Part shown: in pieces, positions 1-5,682 of the stretch
Numbering within the stretch: the stretch's first letter is position 1
How the letters are laid out: each line of letters opens with the position of its first letter
Assembly: GCA_900322105.1 (NCBI GenBank)
Contig: ONYV01000089.1
Span: 1 to 5,775 of the forward strand
Direction: 5' to 3'
Length of the DNA: 5,775 nucleotides
Source of the DNA: an uncultured Eubacteriales bacterium
Lineage (GTDB): Bacteria > Bacillota > Clostridia > Oscillospirales > Acutalibacteraceae
Notes under the pieces: generated by a model
Seen by the model: only the letters and a program-made list of their open reading frames with translations
What the model was told of the DNA's origin: nothing
Database searches by the model: none
Translations under genes and position numbers: made by a program

Positions 1-1292
1 AACAGGAACACAAGCGCTCCCGGCTGACCGACTCTGTCAGAAGATCAGTCCTGAGCGCAAACGACCGTTTGGCTCATCAGGCGATGAGAGTGATCGGCGT
101 TGCTTACAAGGACTGCAAGATCCTTCCAAGAAAAGAAGAACTTGAAAAAGACCTTGTTTTCTGCGGACTGATCGGCATGACAGACCCACCCCGACCGCAG
201 GCAAAGCAGGCAGTGCAAAGATGCCGTCAGGCAGGGATACGTCCTGTGATGATCACAGGCGACAGCGCCGTCACTGCTGCTGCGATCGCCGCAGAGATCG
301 GCATTGATCCTTCAGGAACTGTCATCACAGGCGCGGAGCTGGATAAAATGGATGACAAGACCCTTTCTCAAAGCATTCTGAAATGCAGTATTTTTGCAAG
401 AGTTTCTCCCGAACATAAAGTACGCATCGTCAAAGCGTTCCAGTCAAGGGGAGAAATTGCCGCTATGACGGGTGACGGCGTAAATGACGCTCCTGCGCTG
501 AGGTGCGCCGATATCGGCTGTGCGATGGGACTTTCGGGAAGTGATGCGGCAAAGAGCGCCGCTGCCATGATCCTGACAGACGATAATTTTTCTACGATCG
601 TAGAAGCCGTTGAGCAGGGCAGGGGTATTTTTGAAAACATCCGCCGCACCGTTCACTTTCTCCTGTCCTGCAATATCGGCGAGATCCTGACAGTCCTCTG
701 CGCCTTTTTGATGCGCCTTCCGTCTCCGCTGCTTGCCATGCAGCTTTTGTGGGTCAACCTTGTAACAGACTCCATGCCTGCCCTTGCATTAGGCGTGGAA
801 CCGACAGGAGAAGACGTGATGCTGCGTCCGCCTGCCAAAACAAGAAACGGCATCTTTCAGAAAGGTATGGTAAAGAAGATTGTCTTTGAGGGCTGTTTCA
901 TCGGCGCACTCTCGTTTTTAGCCTTTACCATCGGCAGAGTGTTCTTTGATACCGACAGCGCCGAACCCATTGTCGGCAGGACCATGACCTTTGCGGTACT
1001 GAGCCTGAGTCAGCTGTTTCACGCTTTCAATCTGCGCAGCCGCACGTCTTTCCCAAAAAAGAGCCGTTTCAGTCCTCAGATGATATCAGCTTTTCTCATC
1101 GGCTTTGTCATGCAGACCTCTGTGATCTCTCTGCCCTTCCTCAATCCTGTTTTCTGCACCGCACCTCTCACCCCTCTGCAATGGCTGATCGTTGCCGTTT
1201 TGTCTTTGTCCGCATTATTCTTGGGCGTGCTGCAGAAAAAAGACTCTCATTCCCTCACTTCTTCTGCAAAAACTGCCGTCACATTCCGCTGA
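1..1292 (+). CDS. P2-type (calcium-type) cation-transporting ATPase, C-terminal half (5' partial)
   Basis: An ATP-driven cation pump of the inner membrane, probably exporting Ca2+. The frame is open from base 3 to the TGA at 1290-1292. The internal TTG at 69 is not the start, because the bases before it encode in-frame protein with no stop, so the gene begins left of the window. About 429 residues are visible, roughly half of a normal 850-900 residue P2 ATPase. The DKTGT phosphorylation site must lie off-window. Visible P-domain motifs are DPPR (183-194), TGD (255-263) and the hinge motif TGDGVNDAP (468-494). After it come about six hydrophobic segments matching M5-M10. M5 carries NIGE (672-683) and M6 carries LWVNLVTD (747-770), whose Asn, Thr and Asp are the Ca2+-site residues known from SERCA-type pumps. 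This favours Ca2+ over heavy metals or K+, although Mn2+ or a broader substrate is possible. The C-terminus is ordinary and complete. Confidence 0.95.
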   Translation, partial: QEHKRSRLTDSVRRSVLSANDRLAHQAMRVIGVAYKDCKILPRKEELEKDLVFCGLIGMTDPPRPQAKQAVQRCRQAGIRPVMITGDSAVTAAAIAAEIGIDPSGTVITGAELDKMDDKTLSQSILKCSIFARVSPEHKVRIVKAFQSRGEIAAMTGDGVNDAPALRCADIGCAMGLSGSDAAKSAAAMILTDDNFSTIVEAVEQGRGIFENIRRTVHFLLSCNIGEILTVLCAFLMRLPSPLLAMQLLWVNLVTDSMPALALGVEPTGEDVMLRPPAKTRNGIFQKGMVKKIVFEGCFIGALSFLAFTIGRVFFDTDSAEPIVGRTMTFAVLSLSQLFHAFNLRSRTSFPKKSRFSPQMISAFLIGFVMQTSVISLPFLNPVFCTAPLTPLQWLIVAVLSLSALFLGVLQKKDSHSLTSSAKTAVTFR

Positions 1293-1296
1293 AATG

Positions 1297-1341
1297 ATCG
1301 GAGAAGCCTTTTTCACGCAGAAAGAGGCTTCTCCGATTTTT
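1297..1341 (+). terminator. Rho-independent terminator of the P-type ATPase gene
   Basis: A 13-bp perfect stem pairs 1297-1309 with 1325-1337. It is extended inward by one G-U and three A-U pairs to a 7-nt loop (1314-1320), and a run of five T ends at 1341. It starts four bases after the ATPase stop codon. It separates the ATPase from the sigma-factor operon, so the two are probably transcribed independently. Confidence 0.93.
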
Positions 1342-1395
1342 GATATTTACGAGGGTTGCTATGTGCCTTCAAACACAAGAATCACCGCTCATCTC

Positions 1396-1424
1396 TTTAC
1401 ATTCCGAAAAAAATTTTTTATGAT
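1396..1424 (+). promoter_or_regulatory. Sigma-A-like promoter for the sigma/anti-sigma operon
   Basis: TTTACA (1396-1401, 5 of 6 to TTGACA), a 17-bp spacer and TATGAT (1419-1424, 5 of 6 to TATAAT). Transcription would start near 1431, giving a leader of about 60 nt. The spacer holds an A7T6 tract that may bend the DNA. I did not find a convincing ECF-type promoter (AAC-type -35, CGT-type -10) in this leader, so autoregulation by the encoded sigma factor is not supported by eye. Confidence 0.6.
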
Positions 1425-1472
1425 GATCTTAAGGCAACACTGCACGAAAACATCCCTCCCGTTCGTTATATC

Positions 1473-1492
1473 AGTGAAAGGAGGTTTTCACT
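1473..1492 (+). promoter_or_regulatory. Hairpin presenting the Shine-Dalgarno of the sigma-factor gene in its loop
   Basis: AGTGAAA (1473-1479) is exactly complementary to TTTCACT (1486-1492) and encloses a 6-nt loop, GGAGGT (1480-1485). The loop carries the core of the ribosome binding site AAAGGAGG (1477-1484). The 3' arm ends on the first base of the TTG start codon at 1492. The pairing is directly visible. A role in translation control is inferred. Confidence 0.55.
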
Positions 1493-2001
1493 TGAAAAAC
1501 ACAATCGTCGACGAAAAAGACCGCTCTGCGATCATTGAAGCGGTCATCCGTGAATATGCAGATATGATATACAGGATCGCATACCAGCATATGGGAAACC
1601 ACCATGATGCAGAGGATATCCTGCAGGAGGTAAGCATTGCGCTGGTCACAAAGGACGCTCCTCTTCAGGATCGGGAGTACCTCAAACGGTGGCTGATACG
1701 GGTAACGATCAACAAATGCCACGATCTGTACAGACAAAAAAGAGCCCGCGAAACAGAAGACCTGGATGACTACATAAACACACCCTCAGAGCAGCAGGAC
1801 GCTGTGATGGAGGAGATCCTGCAGCTGCCCGAAAAATACAAAACCGTCATTTATTTATATTATTACGAGAGCTTCACGCTGAAGGAAATTGCCGATACGC
1901 TGAAAAAAAGCATCAACACCGTCAGCTCCGAGCTGCAAAGGGCAAGAAAAAAGCTGAAAAAAATCCTGACAGAGGAGGAATTGCCTTATGAAGAAAAATG
2001 A
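1492..2001 (+). CDS. ECF-type RNA polymerase sigma factor (sigma-70 family)
   Basis: A 169-residue protein that would direct RNA polymerase to a specific promoter set. The start is taken as TTG at 1492 because AAAGGAGG lies 7 nt upstream and the sigma2 domain begins right after. The same frame stays open upstream to 1192, but that part runs through the ATPase gene and its terminator. Sigma2 spans about residues 18-86, with the core-binding segment DAEDILQEV (39-47) and the -10-recognition stretch rich in W, R and K (61-86). A linker of about 20 residues follows. Sigma4 spans about 106-158, with LPEKYKTVIYLYYYE and a helix-turn-helix at about 129-152. There is no sigma1.1 or sigma3 domain, and the length is typical of ECF factors. 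The recognition helix reads NTVSSELQRAR where many relatives have TVKSRLxRAR, so a usual Arg is Glu. The 3' end overlaps the next gene by 14 bp, the normal layout for a sigma/anti-sigma pair. Its regulon is unknown. Confidence 0.9.
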   Translation: MKNTIVDEKDRSAIIEAVIREYADMIYRIAYQHMGNHHDAEDILQEVSIALVTKDAPLQDREYLKRWLIRVTINKCHDLYRQKRARETEDLDDYINTPSEQQDAVMEEILQLPEKYKTVIYLYYYESFTLKEIADTLKKSINTVSSELQRARKKLKKILTEEELPYEEK

Positions 2002-3337
2002 ATATACCAAAAAGCTGTCTGAGATCAAAGCGCCTGAGTCATCCGTTGAAAAAGCAGTGCAAGCGGCGCTGCAAGCCGAAAAGAACAGAAAGGAACTTGT
2101 TGTTATGCCTAAAAAATCACATACGATCATAAAATTTATCTCCGCAGCCGCAGCCTGCGCCGTGGCGATCACAGGTATCGCCATTGTGTCCAACCTGAAT
2201 AAAACCGAGCCTGTGATCAGCGATCCGTCTGCTGCGTCAATGCAGCAGGAAAGCGTTTCCAAATCTTTTTCCCTTGTGGTGAATGCGGCAGAGCTGACAG
2301 AAAATGATAAGATCAACATTTCCGAGCTGAATATGTCGGGCGTGAATCATATGGATACGGAGTGTCTTTCTATCGAACGATACGAAAACAAGGATGCCTA
2401 CAAGGTCGAGTTGACGCCTTCCATCGACTTTCCCGTTGTATGCAAAGGAAACGGCATAGAGGAGATCGAATATAAGATACACGGCGCAGCATTCCGTCTC
2501 TGTCCGAACGCCGTATGTATGGAGGGCGACCGCATCCTATACGACCCCGATCGGACAAAGGAAGATCATGACGCCACAGCGCACGAAACGCTGAGGATCG
2601 CTTATGACGACCAGTTTTTGTTTGACAAATTTGCTTATATCAGCTTAAAATCCAGTTCATCCCCCGATCTGGCAAAGGATGAGCTGACAAAACAGGCGCA
2701 GGAGTATCTCGAAAATATGCCGAGTTTTGATGAATTTCTCAAATTCCGGAATGGCGAAGTGCATCCCGAGCTGGTCAACGCGCTGTTCAAAGCCATGCTG
2801 AAAGATGTTACCGTGGATATCATCGTTCACTTTACAGACGGCAGCAGCAGCGAGCATACGATCGCCATCCTCGGCAAGGATGATTCTGACGGCATTACAA
2901 TGCCCGTAGAAATTGCATTGGTGTCCGAACACAGCGAAGCGGAATCGTCTGTCATCAAGGGAAGCGGCGAATATCACTATCAAAGCGACCTGACGCTTGA
3001 AAAGATGAAAGAGATCATTCAGACTGCGCTGTCTCAGGAAGAAAACCCCGATAAAGAATCGTACTACATCATCACCGTTCCCGATTATATCCGTGAAACG
3101 CTCAACGGCATCGTCCTCCCCACTTATTCGGAAGGCAATGACACCACACCCGACTATACAAACAACAAACCAAACCTCCGCCATTACTATGCCCTCGACA
3201 GCATCGACTTCCAAAAATGTCACAAAGCGATCGCCGCCTCCGATATGTACCGGTACGTGGTCTATATCGAATATGATGACGAACACAATATCCAAAAGCA
3301 GGAAGTGCTGTATGATATGCTGTCCTATTATAAATGA
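1988..3337 (+). CDS. Putative membrane-anchored anti-sigma factor with an unassigned extracytoplasmic domain
   Basis: A 449-residue single-pass membrane protein, probably holding the upstream sigma factor inactive until an outside signal arrives. The ATG at 1988 lies inside the sigma gene (14-bp overlap) and has AGGAGG at 1973-1978, 9 nt upstream. Residues 1-44 are hydrophilic and should be cytoplasmic. The segment SEIKAPESSVEKAVQAAL (11-28) resembles the short sigma-binding leader of RsiV-like proteins (a P followed by VxxAL), but no zinc-binding HxxxCxxC motif is present. A transmembrane helix spans about 46-69. The remaining 380 residues should be outside, starting with SFSLVVNAAEL (93-103). 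They include FPVVCKGNGIEEIEYKI (148-164) and four cysteines (126, 152, 172, 177) that could form disulfides. I recognise no named domain in this region. The anti-sigma role is inferred from gene order, overlap and topology. A membrane protein merely co-expressed with the sigma factor is the alternative. Confidence 0.75.
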   Translation: MKKNEYTKKLSEIKAPESSVEKAVQAALQAEKNRKELVVMPKKSHTIIKFISAAAACAVAITGIAIVSNLNKTEPVISDPSAASMQQESVSKSFSLVVNAAELTENDKINISELNMSGVNHMDTECLSIERYENKDAYKVELTPSIDFPVVCKGNGIEEIEYKIHGAAFRLCPNAVCMEGDRILYDPDRTKEDHDATAHETLRIAYDDQFLFDKFAYISLKSSSSPDLAKDELTKQAQEYLENMPSFDEFLKFRNGEVHPELVNALFKAMLKDVTVDIIVHFTDGSSSEHTIAILGKDDSDGITMPVEIALVSEHSEAESSVIKGSGEYHYQSDLTLEKMKEIIQTALSQEENPDKESYYIITVPDYIRETLNGIVLPTYSEGNDTTPDYTNNKPNLRHYYALDSIDFQKCHKAIAASDMYRYVVYIEYDDEHNIQKQEVLYDMLSYYK

Positions 3338-3364
3338 TCCTCATCCGTTTTTCATGACCTCCTG

Positions 3365-3413
3365 AAAAAAAGCAGGCGCAGAGCCTTCAAAAACTCTGTG
3401 CCTGCTTTTGTTT
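3365..3413. terminator. Probable bidirectional terminator between convergent operons
   Basis: The arms 3368-3383 and 3394-3409 form a 16-bp stem with a single G-U pair and a 10-nt loop. On the + strand it ends in TTTTGTTT, serving the anti-sigma gene that stops at 3337. On the - strand the A7 run at 3365-3371 becomes a T tract, serving the small membrane-protein gene whose stop codon (3413-3415) lies immediately beside the hairpin. Confidence 0.9.
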
Positions 3414-3724
3414 CAGATATGATCTGCGCTGTGCAGCTCCTGTTCATCAGAAGCCTGCACAGCCGCTTTCTTTTTTCCCTTGATGTTTTTTTCGATCAGA
3501 TACACGACCGCTGCGATCAGCAGCGCTGACAGTGAAACGATCCTGAGGATCCATGCGTACGTTCCCGACATCATGTCGGTCACAGACATTTCATCCGCAA
3601 GCCACCATACTCCCGCAAACACAAAATACGCCGACAGGATATAGACGACCACGCTTTCTTTCCGAAAACGACAGAGCAGAAGAAACGCCGTCAAAAACCA
3701 AAGTGCAGAATAGACATATCCCAT
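3413..3724 (-). CDS. Small three-helix membrane protein (paralog B), function unknown
   Basis: A 103-residue hydrophobic protein that I do not recognise. Three transmembrane segments are visible at about residues 2-19, 25-45 and 56-77, followed by a basic stretch (EKNIKGKKK, 78-86) and an acidic hydrophilic tail. The motif FAGVWWLAD at 36-44 matches FEGVWIMLD at 38-46 in the gene just upstream, and the helix layout and Lys-rich end after helix 3 also match. The two look like products of an old tandem duplication. The start is the ATG at 3724-3722, with GAGGAG about 7 nt before it. It lies 21 bp after the stop of paralog A and is probably the second gene of a two-gene operon. The basic stretch after helix 3 favours a cytoplasmic C-terminus. 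Confidence 0.8.
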   Translation of the reverse strand: MGYVYSALWFLTAFLLLCRFRKESVVVYILSAYFVFAGVWWLADEMSVTDMMSGTYAWILRIVSLSALLIAAVVYLIEKNIKGKKKAAVQASDEQELHSADHI

Positions 3725-3745
3725 AGTGTTCTCCTCATGCTTCGT

Positions 3746-4039
3746 TTACTGACCCTTTTTTTTCGTTTTCAGTTTATCCTTGATATTGTCATTAGACTCA
3801 AAGAGGATGCGCAGGGCAAAGTAAATGCCGAAAACGATCAGACCGATATAATGCACGATCATCGTAAATACGCTGTCGGGTGCGATCTGACGAACGATAT
3901 AGTCCAGCATGATCCACACGCCCTCAAACAAAAACACCAGCGCAACAGGTCTGTAAAACCGAAATGACCTCATTTTTGGGGTATACATCAGCGTAGCAAC
4001 TGCAAGACACGCCACCGCAGCAATAATCGCAAGCAACAT
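3746..4039 (-). CDS. Small three-helix membrane protein (paralog A), function unknown
   Basis: A 97-residue hydrophobic protein that I do not recognise. Transmembrane segments lie at about residues 2-18, 30-50 and 57-80. The C-terminus is strongly basic (KDKLKTKKKGQ, 87-97), suggesting it is cytoplasmic. The start is the ATG at 4039-4037, with the strong site GGGAGGAG at 4056-4049, 9 nt upstream. It shares the pattern F-x-G-V-W-x3-D in helix 2 with the downstream 103-residue protein. It is the first gene after the promoter at 4106-4078 and is separated by a terminator from the YabE-like gene further upstream. Possible roles are a subunit of a small membrane complex or a membrane-stress protein. 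Nothing in the sequence decides between them. Confidence 0.82.
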   Translation of the reverse strand: MLLAIIAAVACLAVATLMYTPKMRSFRFYRPVALVFLFEGVWIMLDYIVRQIAPDSVFTMIVHYIGLIVFGIYFALRILFESNDNIKDKLKTKKKGQ

Positions 4040-4077
4040 AATTCCGCACTCCTCCCATAATATCGGATATTATTACC

Positions 4078-4106
4078 ATTATACCGTGAGCGCAGATAAA
4101 TTGCAA
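4078..4106 (-). promoter_or_regulatory. Sigma-A-like promoter of the small membrane-protein operon
   Basis: Read on the - strand: TTGCAA (4106-4101, 4 of 6 to TTGACA), a 17-bp spacer, then a perfect TATAAT (4083-4078). The start of transcription would be near 4071, about 32 nt before the ATG of the first membrane-protein gene, leaving room for its ribosome binding site. Confidence 0.75.
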
Positions 4107-4162
4107 GTATATGCATAAACTTTTTCTGTATCCTGCAAGCCGCCGCATATCCCGAATGATTT

Positions 4163-4197
4163 GACAAAACGAAACGGACATCCGAAGGGGATGTCCG
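4163..4197 (-). terminator. Rho-independent terminator of the YabE-like gene
   Basis: A 9-bp perfect stem (4175-4183 with 4189-4197) and a 5-nt loop, followed on the - strand by the T-rich stretch TTTCGTTTTG. It lies 28 nt past the TAA of the YabE-like gene and before the promoter of the next operon. The T tract is interrupted, so read-through into the small membrane-protein genes is possible. Confidence 0.8.
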
Positions 4198-4225
4198 CTG
4201 TAAAGTATTGCTTTTTTCCGAATGC

Positions 4226-5407
4226 TTACCAAGCAGTAGCAATGTCGAGCTGGTAAGGATCGTTATAGGCAAATCCGCCTGTATCGCAAACCAAACCGAT
4301 ACCCAAAGATGTCTGTACCAGAGAACCTCTCGGTCTGACATCCAGACCTGCTGCGACCATGATATAGTTGCCCAGCATCTTACAGCCGTCTTCTCTTACC
4401 CAGTAAGGATATTCGCTCTCGCTGAAGCCGAGGTTTCTCATCATCGAAACAACGCCTTCCATCGGCATATTGTAATAAGTTTCCTGACCGGAAGGACCGT
4501 TCAGGTTTCTGCCCATTGTGCTGGTCAGATAGGGATAGATATAACCGTCTGTAAAGGTCGGAGCGGGCTTTTCCTTTGTGCCGTTGAGAACGACCTTGTT
4601 GACAGGCTCTTTTGTTACCTCGTTGCTGACTGTTTCTGTTGTATCCAGCTTGCCGTTGACATATCTTTCTTTGGTAACGATGGTGCGTTCACCTTGAACA
4701 CCGCTGACCTTTACTTCGGATTCACCCTCATAAAGCTCGTCAGTGTCTTCATATGTAGTCTTATAGTCGATGGTCTGAACATCTGTCTTTGTCTTGTACT
4801 CGACGTTCTTGATCTCGATCTTCATGCCTTCCTGAACAGCCTTGTTGGCGTCCACATCAATGATATCGTTCTTGCCGAGCGTGATCTTGAGGTAGTCAAG
4901 CGCATTCTTGACGCTTCCAGCAGGAACATACTTTGTGATCTTTTCGCCTTTGTTATCCACCGTGATCTCAAAACGAGCCAGCTTCACTTCTGTTTCTGTG
5001 CCGTTGGATTCAAGAGCCGCTGCCAGAGAGAGAGATTCGTTATTGCTCAGCGTCATACCTGCTGAAAGCAGAGAGTCTGCAACGGAGCTTTCGTTGAAAG
5101 CAGCGTTCTTTGTGTTGTCGGCGTCAACATCGAACGCTCTGATGATCGAGATGTTTACGCCGTCTTTGTCATCCTCTGTACGGACGAGCTTATCGTTGCC
5201 GCCAAGCTCAATGCCTGTTTTCGAGAGGATCGTTTCTGTATCGGGAGTGATCGTGCTGATCGTTACTGTATCGTTGCCGTCTGTGACTGTTACTTTTCTG
5301 GATAATGAACCGACCGAAACGGCTGTTGTCAGACCAACCGTACCCATCAGTGCGATGGCGATCGCTTTCTTGAAGCCTGTGCTGAATGTTTTCTTCTGAC
5401 TTTCCAT
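4226..5407 (-). CDS. Secreted YabE-like putative cell-wall hydrolase (DUF348 repeats, G5 domain, 3D-like domain)
   Basis: A 393-residue exported protein likely to act on peptidoglycan. The start is the ATG at 5407-5405, with AAGGAG (5422-5417) upstream. The frame is open further to 5638, but that stretch contains the promoter and has no matching ribosome site. Residues 1-35 form a signal peptide or signal anchor: four Lys in the n-region, then a hydrophobic core at about 15-32. Three ubiquitin-like DUF348-type repeats follow at about 38-90, 84-146 and 146-202. A G5 domain spans about 203-278 (RTIVTKERYVNGKLDTTETV near its centre). The C-terminal 85 residues resemble the 3D (MltA/Sps-type double-psi barrel) domain: MVAAGLDVRPRGSLV, then CDTGG (374-378) and QLDIA (386-390). 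This is the order known in B. subtilis YabE and Rpf/Sps-type proteins. The first of the three family Asp residues is not in its usual place. A lytic transglycosylase-like activity is inferred from the family and is not proven here. Confidence 0.88.
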   Translation of the reverse strand: MESQKKTFSTGFKKAIAIALMGTVGLTTAVSVGSLSRKVTVTDGNDTVTISTITPDTETILSKTGIELGGNDKLVRTEDDKDGVNISIIRAFDVDADNTKNAAFNESSVADSLLSAGMTLSNNESLSLAAALESNGTETEVKLARFEITVDNKGEKITKYVPAGSVKNALDYLKITLGKNDIIDVDANKAVQEGMKIEIKNVEYKTKTDVQTIDYKTTYEDTDELYEGESEVKVSGVQGERTIVTKERYVNGKLDTTETVSNEVTKEPVNKVVLNGTKEKPAPTFTDGYIYPYLTSTMGRNLNGPSGQETYYNMPMEGVVSMMRNLGFSESEYPYWVREDGCKMLGNYIMVAAGLDVRPRGSLVQTSLGIGLVCDTGGFAYNDPYQLDIATAW

Positions 5408-5489
5408 GATAAATATCTCCTTCGACTGACCCGCTGTTAAAAAGCTGTAACCATTTGTGTTTCGCGGGCGGTTTTTAGTTGATGATGTT

Positions 5490-5518
5490 ATTATAAACGA
5501 TTTCTTCGTGATTGTCAA
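5490..5518 (-). promoter_or_regulatory. Perfect-consensus sigma-A promoter of the YabE-like gene
   Basis: Read on the - strand: TTGACA (5518-5513), a 17-bp spacer and TATAAT (5495-5490), all matching the vegetative consensus exactly. Initiation would be near 5483, giving a leader of about 75 nt before the ATG at 5407. In the leader a 5-bp complementarity (5430-5434 with 5464-5468) is present, but it is too weak to call a regulatory structure. Confidence 0.9.
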
Positions 5519-5545
5519 AAAAAACAAACGCAAATTTTTATACAA

Positions 5546-5653
5546 CTTGCACAAGAGAACAGCAAAAACCGACATTTTAGGTGCAATTAAACTGCACTTT
5601 TCGACCTGTTTTTCTCTCAAAACGAAAAATTGCTCCATTTTTTATGTGCAATT
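5546..5653. repeat. Cluster of GTGCA/TTGCAC elements upstream of the YabE-like promoter
   Basis: Three related short elements occur within about 110 bp. CTTGCACAAG (5546-5555) has 4-bp inverted arms. GTGCAATTAAACTGCAC (5581-5597) is a 17-bp imperfect palindrome with 7 of 8 pairs matched. A third TTGCAC lies at 5651-5646 (-). On the - strand AATTGCACATAAA (from 5653) is repeated as AATTGCACCTAAA (from 5588), 65 bp apart. The nearest element is about 28 bp upstream of the -35 box. They could be binding sites for a regulator; no known regulator is recognised. Confidence 0.4.
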
Positions 5654-5665
5654 CGTAAAAAGATG

Positions 5666-5682
5666 ATTACAAATTAGTTACA
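5666..5682 (-). promoter_or_regulatory. Candidate WalR (YycF) box upstream of the YabE-like gene
   Basis: On the - strand the sequence reads TGTAAC-TAATT-TGTAAT, an exact fit to the WalR consensus TGTWAH-N5-TGTWAH described in Bacillus and Staphylococcus. The two half sites are direct repeats 11 bp apart, one helical turn, as expected for a response-regulator dimer. WalR is known to control autolysin and 3D-domain genes such as yocH. The box is about 147 bp upstream of the -35 element, further than typical activating sites, which lowers certainty. Confidence 0.5.

Noticed and set aside
1192..1491. Upstream extension of the sigma-factor frame
   Set aside because: It overlaps the end of the ATPase gene, the terminator and the operon promoter. 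The TTG at 1492 has AAAGGAGG at proper spacing and gives a normal ECF length.
2657..3295. - strand open frame of 212 residues inside the anti-sigma gene
   Set aside because: It shows no start signal or domain and is a shadow of the well-supported + strand gene, which has a strong ribosome site and a membrane helix.
4161..4166. TTGACA on the + strand as a possible promoter -35
   Set aside because: No acceptable -10 box follows at 16-18 bp. That stretch is the terminator hairpin, and no + strand gene follows.
4208..5065. Long + strand open frame antisense to the YabE-like gene
   Set aside because: It has no ribosome site and no recognisable domain, and its Cys/Ile/Val-rich composition is typical of a shadow frame. 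The opposite strand has a signal peptide, known domains, promoter and terminator.
5316..5342. GAAAC-N18-CGTA on the + strand, resembling an ECF promoter antisense to the YabE-like gene
   Set aside because: I looked for it because B. subtilis yabE has a sigma-X/M-dependent antisense RNA, but the 18-bp spacer is longer than the usual 16-17 and it lies within the 5' coding end, so it is most likely chance.
5408..5638. N-terminal extension of the YabE-like protein to an ATG at 5638
   Set aside because: The extension would span the perfect promoter at 5518-5490 and lacks a ribosome site, whereas the ATG at 5407 has AAGGAG and begins a signal peptide.
5457..5666. Small + strand open frame of 69 residues in the intergenic region
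   Set aside because: It starts with GTG without a ribosome site, lies across the opposite-strand promoter and regulatory elements, and has no recognisable features.
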